DNA from: Methanolobus vulcani
GTDB taxonomy: Archaea; Halobacteriota; Methanosarcinia; Methanosarcinales; Methanosarcinaceae
Reading direction: 5' to 3'
NCBI RefSeq assembly: GCF_900100715.1
Contig: NZ_FNCA01000014.1
Span: forward strand, 1 to 34,848
DNA: 34,848 nt
A program made the position numbers and the translations under genes. Shown piece by piece: positions 9,002-17,131 of the stretch. Below the pieces are notes generated by a model. The model was not told the origin of the DNA. It ran no database searches and saw only the letters and a list, made by a program, of their open reading frames with translations. Position 1 is the stretch's first letter. Each line of letters starts with the position of its first letter.

Positions 9002-9649
9002 TTAGTTGGTTAGTGCTTCACGGACTTTCTGAACAGCGTCACTGGCATTTGATGCATAAACATCAGCACCAATCTTCTCTCTCCAGTGTTCGGTACAAGG
9101 TGCCCCACCGACCATGGTCTTTACCCTGTCACGGATACCAGCTTCTTTAAGCATATTTTCGATGTCAGCTTGGAATGCCATTGTACCTGTCATCAATGCA
9201 GAAGATGCAACTACATCTGCATCAACTTCCTTGGCTTTCTCAATGAATGAGGTAAGAGGAGCGTCTCTACCCAGATCAAAGACTTCATAACCATTTGCCT
9301 GAAGAAGCACTTTTACGATATTCTTTCCAATATCGTGTACATCTCCCTCCACTGTACCAAGAACAATTTTTCCATTACTTGCAGCTTTTTCTCCTGCAGG
9401 GATATGCTCTTGCACCTTTGCCACAAGCTTAGTCATCAAAGCTGCTGCCATCATTACCTGTGGAAGGAAAATTTCACCATCTTCAAAACGGTTTCCAACC
9501 TCCAACATTCCTGCGGACAGACCCTTCTCAATGATTTCAACAGGATTTACACCATCTGCTATTGCCCGTCCTATTAAATCAGCACCTGTGTCTTCATCAT
9601 TCTCGACGACACATTCAGCTAATTTTTCAAACACATCTTCATTTGACAT
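9002..9649 (-). CDS. mtbC: Dimethylamine corrinoid protein MtbC
   Basis: A 215-residue cobalamin-binding methyl carrier that accepts the methyl group from MtbB and passes it to MtbA. The N-terminal half (residues 1-90) is the helical cap with LSAGMLEVGNRFEDGEIFLP, and the C-terminal half is the B12-binding Rossmann domain with GDVHDIGKN, where H105 is the lower axial cobalt ligand, plus the nucleotide-loop ASSALMTGT and VGGAP motifs. GGAGG precedes the ATG. It is the first gene of the operon mtbC-mtbB-permease-winged helix-peptide, transcribed from the promoter block at 9738-9797 with a leader of about 110 nt. MtbC rather than MtmC/MttC is inferred from the adjacent mtbB. Confidence 0.92.
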   Translation of the reverse strand: MSNEDVFEKLAECVVENDEDTGADLIGRAIADGVNPVEIIEKGLSAGMLEVGNRFEDGEIFLPQVMMAAALMTKLVAKVQEHIPAGEKAASNGKIVLGTVEGDVHDIGKNIVKVLLQANGYEVFDLGRDAPLTSFIEKAKEVDADVVASSALMTGTMAFQADIENMLKEAGIRDRVKTMVGGAPCTEHWREKIGADVYASNASDAVQKVREALTN

Positions 9650-9737
9650 TTTTTAACCTCCATACTTACAGAATTACATAGCTACCACTATTCGATAAAC
9701 TAAGACACTACAAAATTACTGAAAATTTGCAGTCGTT

Positions 9738-9797
9738 GCAAATCGCATTCTATAAGCTTGTAATTAAACGAATTAGCTTATTGTATATAGGAAAATG
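9738..9797 (-). promoter_or_regulatory. mtbC promoter, copy 4 of the shared block
   Basis: Minus strand TTTTCC then TATATAC (about 9783-9789), then AGCTTATAGAATGCGATT. It is the most diverged of the four blocks but keeps the BRE/TATA and the AATGCG stretch. Confidence 0.7.
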
Positions 9798-9872
9798 GAC
9801 TATGCTCTTGTCAATAACCTACGGATATCGACTTCAGATAGTAATAGTTTCATACTTTCCTCCGAATACATG

Positions 9873-9889
9873 GAATACATACTTTTGCA
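9873..9889 (-). promoter_or_regulatory. Upstream element, copy 4 (degenerate)
   Basis: Minus strand TGCAAAAGTATGTATTC, similar to TGTAAAAGCATGAATC with one extra base, about 95 bp upstream of the mtbC TATA box. The rest of the 677-bp gap to the divergent msr gene is A/T-rich with no convincing gene. Confidence 0.4.
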
Positions 9890-10218
9890 TGTGGTTCGTG
9901 CCTTATACATCAAGCGAATTTATAACTGAAATAATGAAGAGAAAAGTCCTATCTTGAAAAAAGTTCACTAAGTATATTGATATGTGGATTGAAAATATAT
10001 TAACAAATATGCTCACTCCGTCTTATACATGAATTATGATAAGTTCAATTTGGGCCATAATGTTTATATAACTATTTTCTATAATATTAACATTTCTGTA
10101 ACTAAAACGTTTCTTTTTCAATTTGAGCTATTATTTCAATTGATAAATCTGAGATAACAATATACAACAGTTACTCCAGAAAATCTGATACAAAAACAAA
10201 GGAAATTATATAATAGAA

Positions 10219-10243
10219 ACACTTATATAGCACATACATGTGC
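10219..10243 (+). promoter_or_regulatory. msr promoter with overlapping palindrome
   Basis: A TATA-like CTTATATA (about 10222-10229) is followed immediately by the palindrome GCACATACATGTGC (10230-10243), a 6-bp inverted repeat with a 2-bp spacer. The palindrome lies between the TATA box and the expected start site (about 10250), a typical repressor/operator position, so autoregulation is possible. The resulting leader would be about 75 nt. Confidence 0.5.
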
Positions 10244-10326
10244 ACTATTAAATGTAGAACACTCCGACAATACAATGAAACTTGGAATGTTAAATCACTA
10301 CATAACAAAAGGATTATTCGATTAAA

Positions 10327-11112
10327 ATGCAATCTTCGGAAATCAACTATATATGGCTCTCAGAAAAGAGATTGAATCTATTACATTATTTGCAAGATGG
10401 ATCAAAAGACATCGACCAAATTAAGTCACATTTTAATATCAACTCCAGATTGATAGTCCCGGAGATAAAGAAACTAATTAAAGCTGGCATAATAATTGAA
10501 GCCGACGGTTTGTACAAATTATCTGGTATAGGGGAATTAAATCTTGAAAACCTGCAATCTTTTATTGACACTGCCGAATTAATTGAAATTGATCCTGATT
10601 ATTGGGAAAATAATGATCTGACCCAAATTCCTGATAAATTATATCGCAGGATTGGTGAACTTAAAAACAGTGAATTACATGTTTATGACCTTGATGACAT
10701 CTTTGATTGCCCTGATCCACTCAGGAAAACTATTTCAACTGCAAAAGAATTCTTCATATACATGCCTTTTTTACCACCGACATTACCGAGCAATTTTTTA
10801 GAGCCAATAAAAAATGGAAAAAAAGTATGTATGATATTAACGAGATCAATCTTGGAAAAAATGGAAAAGGAATTTCCTCATGAATATGAATTACATTTGA
10901 ACTCACCAAATTGCCAGTTATTCGTTTGCGAAGATGGCATTCTGAGACCAATGATAGTGGCACAAGATAACTTTTTGTTGCTGGGATTTTTTAAAAATGA
11001 TGGAATATATGGTAATAAAGAATTGATGAGTAATGATAAAAAAGCCATAGAATGGGGTCAAGAACTATGCCGATGTTACATGAACATTGCAGAGCCTGTT
11101 ACCAAAAATTAA
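10327..11112 (+). CDS. Msr-family (methyltransferase-specific) regulator 1
   Basis: A 261-residue archaeal transcription regulator with an N-terminal winged helix (about residues 8-75: EKRLNLLHYL, then a recognition-type helix and wing DGLYKLSGIGE) and a C-terminal DUF1724-type domain ending GFFKNDGIYGNKELMSNDKKAIEWGQEL. This architecture is that of the Msr proteins, which control methanol and methylated-compound methyltransferase genes in Methanosarcina acetivorans. Placement divergent from mtbC suggests control of the dimethylamine genes here; that is inference. An AAAAGGA lies 13 nt before the ATG. Seventeen nucleotides separate it from its paralogue. Confidence 0.82.
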   Translation: MQSSEINYIWLSEKRLNLLHYLQDGSKDIDQIKSHFNINSRLIVPEIKKLIKAGIIIEADGLYKLSGIGELNLENLQSFIDTAELIEIDPDYWENNDLTQIPDKLYRRIGELKNSELHVYDLDDIFDCPDPLRKTISTAKEFFIYMPFLPPTLPSNFLEPIKNGKKVCMILTRSILEKMEKEFPHEYELHLNSPNCQLFVCEDGILRPMIVAQDNFLLLGFFKNDGIYGNKELMSNDKKAIEWGQELCRCYMNIAEPVTKN

Positions 11113-11129
11113 AATAATGGAATAAAAAA

Positions 11130-11915
11130 ATGAGATCATCCATCATTGATACTATAATGTTATCCGAAAAAAGAAGAGATCTTATGCTTTATCTATCCAA
11201 AGGTTCAAAAACCCGTGAGGAAATTGTTGAAGCTCTTGAAGCAAACTGGAACTTATTGAAGCAACCTGTGAAAGAGCTAAAAGATGCTGGATTGATTTTT
11301 CAAAAAGATAATGATTATCGATTATCAAATAACGGGCAGCTAATGATAACTTCTCTAATGCCTCTATTGAAAATGGTGAATACTTTTTCGTCTGAAAGTG
11401 ACTACTGGGTAACCCGGAATTTACAGGCCGTACCTCATCATCTGGCAAAAAGGATGGGCGAGCTTGAAAATTCAAGTGTTCTTACCCTTTCACTTGATTC
11501 CATGTTTGAACCTCTTAAGCATTTTCTTGAAAATACTGCCGTGAAAAGACGTTTAAAAATTGTTATTTCATTGTTTGATCCGGAAGCTCCCAGAATCCTC
11601 AAAGATTTTGCCGAGAAAAATATTGAGATATTACTGATTTTTGAAAAACACACTTATGAGAAGATGAACGAGAGTTTCGGAGATGAACTTAAAAGTCTAA
11701 ATGATTATGAAAATGTTAATTTTTTCATGATAGAAGAAGAAATAAATCCTCCAGAAATTGTTCTCGGTGATGAAGAGATGACAATTATTTTCTTCAATCT
11801 AAATGGAAAATACGATTATAGGGAATTACTAAGTTCTGATAACGCCTCTTTAGATTGGGGAAACGAACTTTTTGATTATTACAAAGGAATCTCAAAACCT
11901 TTAGTTGAGAAATAG
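11130..11915 (+). CDS. Msr-family regulator 2
   Basis: A tandem paralogue of the preceding gene, also 261 residues: an N-terminal winged helix (MLSEKRRDLMLYLSKGSKTR, wing NDYRLSNNGQ) and a C-terminal DUF1724-type domain with IIFFNLNGKYDYRELLSSDN and LDWGNELFDYYKG. It is probably co-transcribed with regulator 1. The ribosome binding site is weak. The gene ends in TAG, and two codons later a TAA follows, so pyrrolysine readthrough would add only three residues. Msr proteins are known to act in pairs in Methanosarcina, and the tandem arrangement fits this. Confidence 0.82.
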   Translation: MRSSIIDTIMLSEKRRDLMLYLSKGSKTREEIVEALEANWNLLKQPVKELKDAGLIFQKDNDYRLSNNGQLMITSLMPLLKMVNTFSSESDYWVTRNLQAVPHHLAKRMGELENSSVLTLSLDSMFEPLKHFLENTAVKRRLKIVISLFDPEAPRILKDFAEKNIEILLIFEKHTYEKMNESFGDELKSLNDYENVNFFMIEEEINPPEIVLGDEEMTIIFFNLNGKYDYRELLSSDNASLDWGNELFDYYKGISKPLVEK

Positions 11916-11965
11916 CTTATTTAAAATGATACTAGTTAGGCTTTGTAGAACTCCTCATTTTGACA

Positions 11966-12016
11966 AACAGAGAACATCATTTCAACCAGATTTCTGTTAT
12001 GATACAATTCTCTGTT
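11966..12016 (+). other. Inverted repeat downstream of the msr pair
   Basis: AACAGAGAA (11966-11974) pairs with TTCTCTGTT (12008-12016) across a 33-nt spacer, 50 nt after the second msr stop. It is a possible 3'-end structure. Nothing else is supported in the gap 11916-12465; an 82-codon frame here has no ribosome binding site and an unlikely composition. Confidence 0.35.
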
Positions 12017-12378
12017 AAATTCACATTCCATTTTTCTACGTTACTCTCATTTGATCTTTTTCCTCTTTCTTTGTCTCAAAGTTATTTCATTTTATTATCA
12101 ACAGAGATACATGTTTTCATGAAAGATCTTTGTTTCATTTCATCCATTAATCCTACGATTTCAACCATACCCGATAATCTTCATCAAGATAGTCTTTCAG
12201 CAAAATAATTATCAAGAGCTGATGTTGGATATATTTTCGAGAATATTTACAGCTATATATCTATTATGAATTCGAATCTGCTACTACAAAGAATAGCCTT
12301 TTATATCTAAATGTTTGATATGAAAATAGTCAGTAGATAATCTGGCACATTTCAATAAAATTAAGATCAGAAACATTC

Positions 12379-12390
12379 GGTATATACCGG
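12379..12390 (+). promoter_or_regulatory. Palindromic TATA region before the zinc-ribbon gene
   Basis: CGGTATATACCG is a perfect 12-bp palindrome containing TATATA, about 75 bp upstream of the 12466 start. It could be the TATA box, and because of its symmetry it could serve in either direction or be a regulator site. Confidence 0.35.
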
Positions 12391-12465
12391 TAATTCTCTG
12401 ATAAACGTTGTGGATGCGATTTAAAGTATCGAAAATGATTTATTTCAACATTCTGATTTTTAATT

Positions 12466-12672
12466 ATGGGTTCAGAAGACAGTTATTTTCGGGAATGTAT
12501 AAACTGTGGATATCAGCGTGGTTTCCATGTATTTTTTAAGGAAATAAAAGATGGAAAAGCAAGACTTGGACTGATATGCCCAAGTTGCGGGCAGAGTTAC
12601 GATATTGGATGGCTTACAGCCGATATCGCAGAGTTTGAGCCGAAAAAAGAAAAAGTATATGAGGACCATTAG
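12466..12672 (+). CDS. Small zinc-ribbon protein
   Basis: A 68-residue protein with two CxxC knuckles: C11-I-N-C14 and C38-P-S-C41, spaced 23 residues apart, as in zinc ribbons. Composition is otherwise soluble, with an acidic/basic C-terminal tail. No specific family is recognised; such proteins act in transcription, translation or as adaptors. There is no clear ribosome binding site. It ends in TAG, and its last four nucleotides overlap the end of the convergent gene at 12669-13679. If TAG were read as pyrrolysine the frame would extend about 48 codons into the antisense of the neighbour, which has low-complexity composition and is unlikely to be protein. Confidence 0.65.
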   Translation: MGSEDSYFRECINCGYQRGFHVFFKEIKDGKARLGLICPSCGQSYDIGWLTADIAEFEPKKEKVYEDH

Positions 12673-13679
12673 GTCTTTTTAATCTTCTCAAGTTCTTTTT
12701 TTATTTTTGATGCACTTTCACTGTGCTTTTTTTCAAGTTTATCAAACTCTTTCTGGCTGAGTTTATTGTTTTTTCTGTCCTTTTTTATTCTCTCAAGAAC
12801 TGCCATCTCTGCTTCATAGAGATCTTCCAGTTCATTGATGTCTTTTGAATTTGCAGAACTATTTTTCCTCATGTAATAATATCCGGCTACTACTACAATC
12901 AAAATGATAATTACTAAAGGGATTACCAGGTTATTGCCAGATGTTGCGGTATTCTGTACAAGGTCTTTTTCATTACGGATAATTGTAAATTCATTGAACT
13001 CAGGTTTGCTCCAGACGTATGAACTATAATTTGCCTCCAGTACGGTATCATCCGCTGTAAGTAACGCTCCATTTTCAGAACTGAGGCTAATACCTGTGTT
13101 CTCATCATGGTACACAGTAAGGATCAGTCTGGATATTGGTTGTTCAAGTTCTCCCTTTTTGTAAATGACCTTTCGGAGTACTTCATCTCCTGTATCCGGG
13201 AGTACATATCTTATGCCGTAAAGAAGCGGCATACCACTGGAACTCTCATTCTTTTCGGAATAGAAATACAGGTAATTTCCATCTCTTGTAAAGTTTACCG
13301 GCATAACAGAGTTACTACCTGCCATATCAGTTGTCTGGAATTGCATGATTTGGGAATTTTCAGGTATCCAGAACATTATTTGACTTTGATTGGAGTGTTG
13401 TTTGTTAGTAGGGTCTATGAGATACACCATTGATTCACTAACGACAACATATCCTGAATTCAGAAGACTTACTTCTATCAGGTGGTTGTATTCAGAAACA
13501 TTTCCCTGTCCAGATGTCATAGATTCGGGAGACAATGTCACATTGTCTGGAGAAAGAGCCAGGGCAGGTGTTATCATTAACATTGTGCAGAGTGCCAATG
13601 CAAGACAAACAAGATATGAGGGTTTGAATTCACTGATAGATGAACTATAAGAGAAATAAGGGGATGAGGTTTGTTTCAT
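12669..13679 (-). CDS. Secreted protein with C-terminal TM and cytoplasmic coiled coil
   Basis: A 336-residue protein. Residues about 20-42 (YLVCLALALCTMLMITPALA) form a signal peptide, although the N-terminus is unusually long. Residues 43-245 are an extracellular, N-glycosylation-rich beta-type region (several NxS/T). LVIPLVIIILIVVVAGYYYM (about 250-269) is a membrane span, and the last 65 residues are Lys/Glu-rich with strong coiled-coil character (ELEDLYEAEMAVLERIKK, then ELEKIKKT), probably cytoplasmic. AGGAGATA precedes the ATG. Family not recognised. It is convergent with the zinc-ribbon gene and divergent from the mrp operon. Confidence 0.7.
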   Translation of the reverse strand: MKQTSSPYFSYSSSISEFKPSYLVCLALALCTMLMITPALALSPDNVTLSPESMTSGQGNVSEYNHLIEVSLLNSGYVVVSESMVYLIDPTNKQHSNQSQIMFWIPENSQIMQFQTTDMAGSNSVMPVNFTRDGNYLYFYSEKNESSSGMPLLYGIRYVLPDTGDEVLRKVIYKKGELEQPISRLILTVYHDENTGISLSSENGALLTADDTVLEANYSSYVWSKPEFNEFTIIRNEKDLVQNTATSGNNLVIPLVIIILIVVVAGYYYMRKNSSANSKDINELEDLYEAEMAVLERIKKDRKNNKLSQKEFDKLEKKHSESASKIKKELEKIKKT

Positions 13680-13785
13680 AGTATCTCCTGAATAATTGAA
13701 TGAAGAATAATTAAAAGCATTATATTTCTCTATTGTCCTGATATTTTAACTGTATTTATTTGCATTAATATGGCTCGCATTTTTT

Positions 13786-13902
13786 CTTATATATAAATAT
13801 TATGTCGTAATAATTACTTCTACTTTTTTATAATTATAATGCTATTGCTATCATCAATAATCCTTCATAAATAATAATTCACATTAAAAAACATTATATA
13901 TA
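13786..13902 (+). promoter_or_regulatory. mrp operon promoter region (two TATA boxes)
   Basis: Two candidates are visible. TTATATATAG at 13894-13903 would start transcription close to the ATG at 13924, giving an almost leaderless mRNA. TTTTTCTTATATATAAAT at 13782-13799 is a stronger BRE/TATA match and would give a leader of about 100 nt that includes the AAGGTG ribosome binding site. Both may be used. Confidence 0.5.
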
Positions 13903-13923
13903 GGGACTTAAATGTAAGGTGTC

Positions 13924-16293
13924 ATGGATTCGTTTACAGCAATTACTATAGCGGTTTTTTTGCCATTTATTTTGGCCGGTATATTGCCTACCGTTGAAAA
14001 ACTTCTAAAGGATAAAGTAGGATGGTACGCTTCCGCAGTCGCATTTCTGAGTTTAATAATGGTTGCTCAGGTTGCGCCGGAGATCATACACGGGGAGACT
14101 ATTCAGGGAACTATCGAATGGCTTCCTTCAATGGGAATTAATCTTTCTTTCTATGCCGATGGTCTGAGTATCATGTTCGGCTTCATTGTATCCGGTATTG
14201 GTGTCATTATCATGTCATACTCCAACGGGTACATGTCAAAGAAAGAGGATCTCCCAAGATATTACCAGCAGCTCCTTTTCTTCATGGGATCAATGCTCGG
14301 TATGGTGTTCTCTGCTAATACTATTCAACTTTTCATATTCTGGGAACTTACCAGCATAACTTCGTTCATGCTTATCGGTTACTGGCGCAACAGGCCAATG
14401 TCAGTTTACGGAGCAACAAAATCATTGATCATCACTGCTTCAGGCGGTTTATTCATGCTTGCAGGATTTTTGGTGTTACATGCTATAACCGGAACTTTTG
14501 ACATTCCTACTATATTACATAATGAATCCATAAGGGAAGCTCTGCACAGTCATAACCTCTTCATCTATGCACTTATTCTCATATTCATCGGTGCTGCATC
14601 AAAATCAGCACAGGGTCCTTTCTACATATGGCTTCCAAATGCAATGGAAGCACCAACCCCGGTCAGTGCATTCCTTCACTCAGCCACAATGGTAAAGGCC
14701 GGTATCTATCTTATAGCAAGGGTACACCCAATATTCTCAGGTACGGAAGCCTGGTTCATTCTGGTAAGCGGAGTAGGAATATTTACAATGCTCCTTGCAG
14801 GTTTCCTTGCATTCAGGCAGACCGATATCAAAGGAATCCTGGCATATTCAACAATCAGTCAACTTGCTTATCTTATGACAATGTACGGTTACACTACCCA
14901 TCACGAACCTGGAATTGGTGTGGCTGCTGCAACATTCCATCTTCTCAACCACGCAACGTTCAAAGCATGTCTTTTCCTTGTGGCAGGTATAGTGGCACAT
15001 GAAGCTGCTACCAGGGATATCACAAAAATGGGTGGTTTGCGTAAAGAAATGCCAATAACGTTCATAGTGGCCACCATTGGAGCATTATCCATGGCGGGAA
15101 TTCCACCTCTTAACGGATTCCTTAGTAAGGAGATGTTCTACGAATCATCTGTTGAGATGGGTCACCTCCTTGGTGGACCATACACAATACTCATCCCTGC
15201 ACTTGCGGTGCTGGGTGGTGTTTTCACATTTGCTTATTCAATTAAATTCATAGACGGTATTTTCCTCGGCAAAAGACCATCGAAGGGACTTCCTGAACAC
15301 ATACATGACCCTTCAATGGTAATGCTTGCACCGGCAATTTTCCTCGCAGGTCTTATTATACTGTTCGGGCTTGTACCTTCAATTCCTGTACATAATTTCA
15401 TTGAGCCAACAGTTTCAGGAATTCTTCTTGAACCAACAACTCTCCATGTAAAATTATGGCATGGATTTACAACCTCGCTGATGATGACCATAGCAACATT
15501 CATTCTGGGTATCCTAATCTACACTCAGTATGACAGGATCGCAGAATGGCAGAATAGGTTCAATGCAATGTTCCCATGGTTCAGTGTCAATTATTACTAT
15601 GACGGTGCAGTGAATAATGCAAAAGATGTTACGTTCAAATTCTCAAGCAGGATGCAGCCTGGTCCTGTAAAGAACTATGTGATCGCTGTTCTGCTCCTGA
15701 CACTTGCAATGTTTGCAATTCCTGCAACGATGCTTGCTACAAACTTCATACCGCAGAACCTTAATTTCGATGTTCCACTTTACGAAGGCCTGATATTCCT
15801 GTTCATGATAATTGCAGCTCTTGGTGCAGCATTACTACCAAAGTACTTGCCTGCTATCATATCTCTTTCAGGTCTTGGATATCTGGTTGCTCTGCTGTTC
15901 ATATATCTGCAGGCACCTGACCTGGCACTCACACAGGTTCTGGTAGAAACACTTTCAACTATAATTTTCCTGCTGGCACTTGTGAAGATCCCGCAGAAAT
16001 TCAAGGAACATATTCCAACAACAACACTTGCCAGGGATCTTATAATATCTGTTGCAGTATCTGCAATGATCTTCATACTGCTGATAAATGCAACACAGGG
16101 AATAGTTCCACCATTTGAAACCCTTTCATATTATTTCATCGAAAAGAGTCTTGCACTTGCAGGCGGTCACAATATTGTGAACGTTATTATCGTTGATTTC
16201 AGAGGATATGATACGCTCGGTGAAATATCTGTGCTCTGTCTTGCAGCACTTGGTGTCTATAATCTTATACACAGCAGGGGTGAGGACGAATGA
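13924..16293 (+). CDS. mrpA: Mrp Na+/H+ antiporter subunit A
   Basis: The largest subunit of the seven-subunit Mrp antiporter, related to complex I NuoL. It is 789 residues with about 20 membrane spans. The antiporter core (about residues 60-480) shows FWELTSITSFMLIGYW, then QGPFYIWLPNAMEAPTPVSA and FLHSATMVKAGIYL, with the conserved Glu, His and Lys of the ion path. The C-terminal third (about 600-789) is the extra MrpA/MrpB-like domain (LQAPDLALTQVLVETL). AAGGTG precedes the ATG. In methanogens living on methylamines or acetate, Mrp exchanges Na+ for H+ to balance the ion gradients made by Na+-pumping Mtr and H+-pumping respiratory steps; this is known for Methanosarcina acetivorans. First of seven overlapping genes. 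Confidence 0.95.
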   Translation: MDSFTAITIAVFLPFILAGILPTVEKLLKDKVGWYASAVAFLSLIMVAQVAPEIIHGETIQGTIEWLPSMGINLSFYADGLSIMFGFIVSGIGVIIMSYSNGYMSKKEDLPRYYQQLLFFMGSMLGMVFSANTIQLFIFWELTSITSFMLIGYWRNRPMSVYGATKSLIITASGGLFMLAGFLVLHAITGTFDIPTILHNESIREALHSHNLFIYALILIFIGAASKSAQGPFYIWLPNAMEAPTPVSAFLHSATMVKAGIYLIARVHPIFSGTEAWFILVSGVGIFTMLLAGFLAFRQTDIKGILAYSTISQLAYLMTMYGYTTHHEPGIGVAAATFHLLNHATFKACLFLVAGIVAHEAATRDITKMGGLRKEMPITFIVATIGALSMAGIPPLNGFLSKEMFYESSVEMGHLLGGPYTILIPALAVLGGVFTFAYSIKFIDGIFLGKRPSKGLPEHIHDPSMVMLAPAIFLAGLIILFGLVPSIPVHNFIEPTVSGILLEPTTLHVKLWHGFTTSLMMTIATFILGILIYTQYDRIAEWQNRFNAMFPWFSVNYYYDGAVNNAKDVTFKFSSRMQPGPVKNYVIAVLLLTLAMFAIPATMLATNFIPQNLNFDVPLYEGLIFLFMIIAALGAALLPKYLPAIISLSGLGYLVALLFIYLQAPDLALTQVLVETLSTIIFLLALVKIPQKFKEHIPTTTLARDLIISVAVSAMIFILLINATQGIVPPFETLSYYFIEKSLALAGGHNIVNVIIVDFRGYDTLGEISVLCLAALGVYNLIHSRGEDE

Positions 16294-16706
16294 CAACCCT
16301 GATTACAAAAACAATAACAAAAATATGTTTGCCTTTGGTTATCCTCTTCTCAATATCCCTCTTACTTGCGGGACACAATAATCCCGGGGGTGGATTCATT
16401 GGCGGTGTCATGTTCGCTTCAGTTATCGCACTGACATACGTGGCATTCGGTCTTAATTACATAAAATCATTCTTTAACCCGGACTGGGGTAACTGGTTTG
16501 GATTCGGTCTATTGCTGGCTGCACTTACAGCTTTCTCAGCAATTGCCTTCTCACACAACTTCTTCAGAAGTGCTGTGGAATTTATCCACCTGCCATTCTT
16601 TGGAGAAATCGAGCTGGTATCAGCCGGCCTTTTTGATATAGGAGTTTATTTCGTGGTAATCGGAGGATTGCTTTCCATTTTCAAAAACGTAGGTGATGAC
16701 GAATGA
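16290..16706 (+). CDS. mrpB: Mrp antiporter subunit B
   Basis: A 138-residue membrane protein with four hydrophobic segments and the signature HNNPGGGFIGGVMFA, typical of MrpB. The start ATG overlaps the mrpA stop in ATGA. It is the small subunit that packs with the C-terminal part of MrpA in the Mrp complex. Confidence 0.93.
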   Translation: MTTLITKTITKICLPLVILFSISLLLAGHNNPGGGFIGGVMFASVIALTYVAFGLNYIKSFFNPDWGNWFGFGLLLAALTAFSAIAFSHNFFRSAVEFIHLPFFGEIELVSAGLFDIGVYFVVIGGLLSIFKNVGDDE

Positions 16707-17131
16707 ACAATACATTGCTCTCTCTTACAATAGCAATTCTGTTCGGTATCGGCACTTTCCTTATACTGCGCCGCGATATTGTCAGGGTTATTATCGGACT
16801 GGGAGTACTTTCACATGCAGTGAACCTTCTGATAGTATCAGCAGGAGTCTTCTCCGGAACTAAGGTACCTATCATAACCGATGATGGCGGACACGGAGCT
16901 GCAGAAGCAACGGGAAGTATCTTTACAGATTCTCTTTCCCAGGGAATACTTGCACCTATAATAGAAGCAGGTCACCATGTGGATTATGTTGACCCTCTTG
17001 TGCAGGCACTTGTGCTTACAGCCATTGTTATCAGTCTGGCTACAACAGCTTTCATCCTGATCCTTGCATACCGCATTTACGAGGAATATGGAACAACTGA
17101 CATTAGGGAACTCAGGAGGCTCTGGGGATGA
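16703..17131 (+). CDS. mrpC: Mrp antiporter subunit C
   Basis: A 142-residue NuoK-like subunit with three membrane spans. The N-terminal span carries GIGTFLILRRDIVRVIIGLGVLSHAVNLL with the family's VIIGxxxLSHAxNL pattern, and the last has DPLVQALVLTAIVISLATTAF. It is longer than the roughly 113-residue bacterial version because of a polar loop (about 45-90: TDDGGHGAAEATGSIFTDSL). ATGA overlap with mrpB. Confidence 0.93.
   Translation: MNNTLLSLTIAILFGIGTFLILRRDIVRVIIGLGVLSHAVNLLIVSAGVFSGTKVPIITDDGGHGAAEATGSIFTDSLSQGILAPIIEAGHHVDYVDPLVQALVLTAIVISLATTAFILILAYRIYEEYGTTDIRELRRLWG

Noticed and set aside
11960-12208. 82-codon frame after the msr genes
   Set aside because: No ribosome binding site, Phe/Ser-rich composition typical of A/T-rich noncoding DNA, and it covers an inverted repeat.
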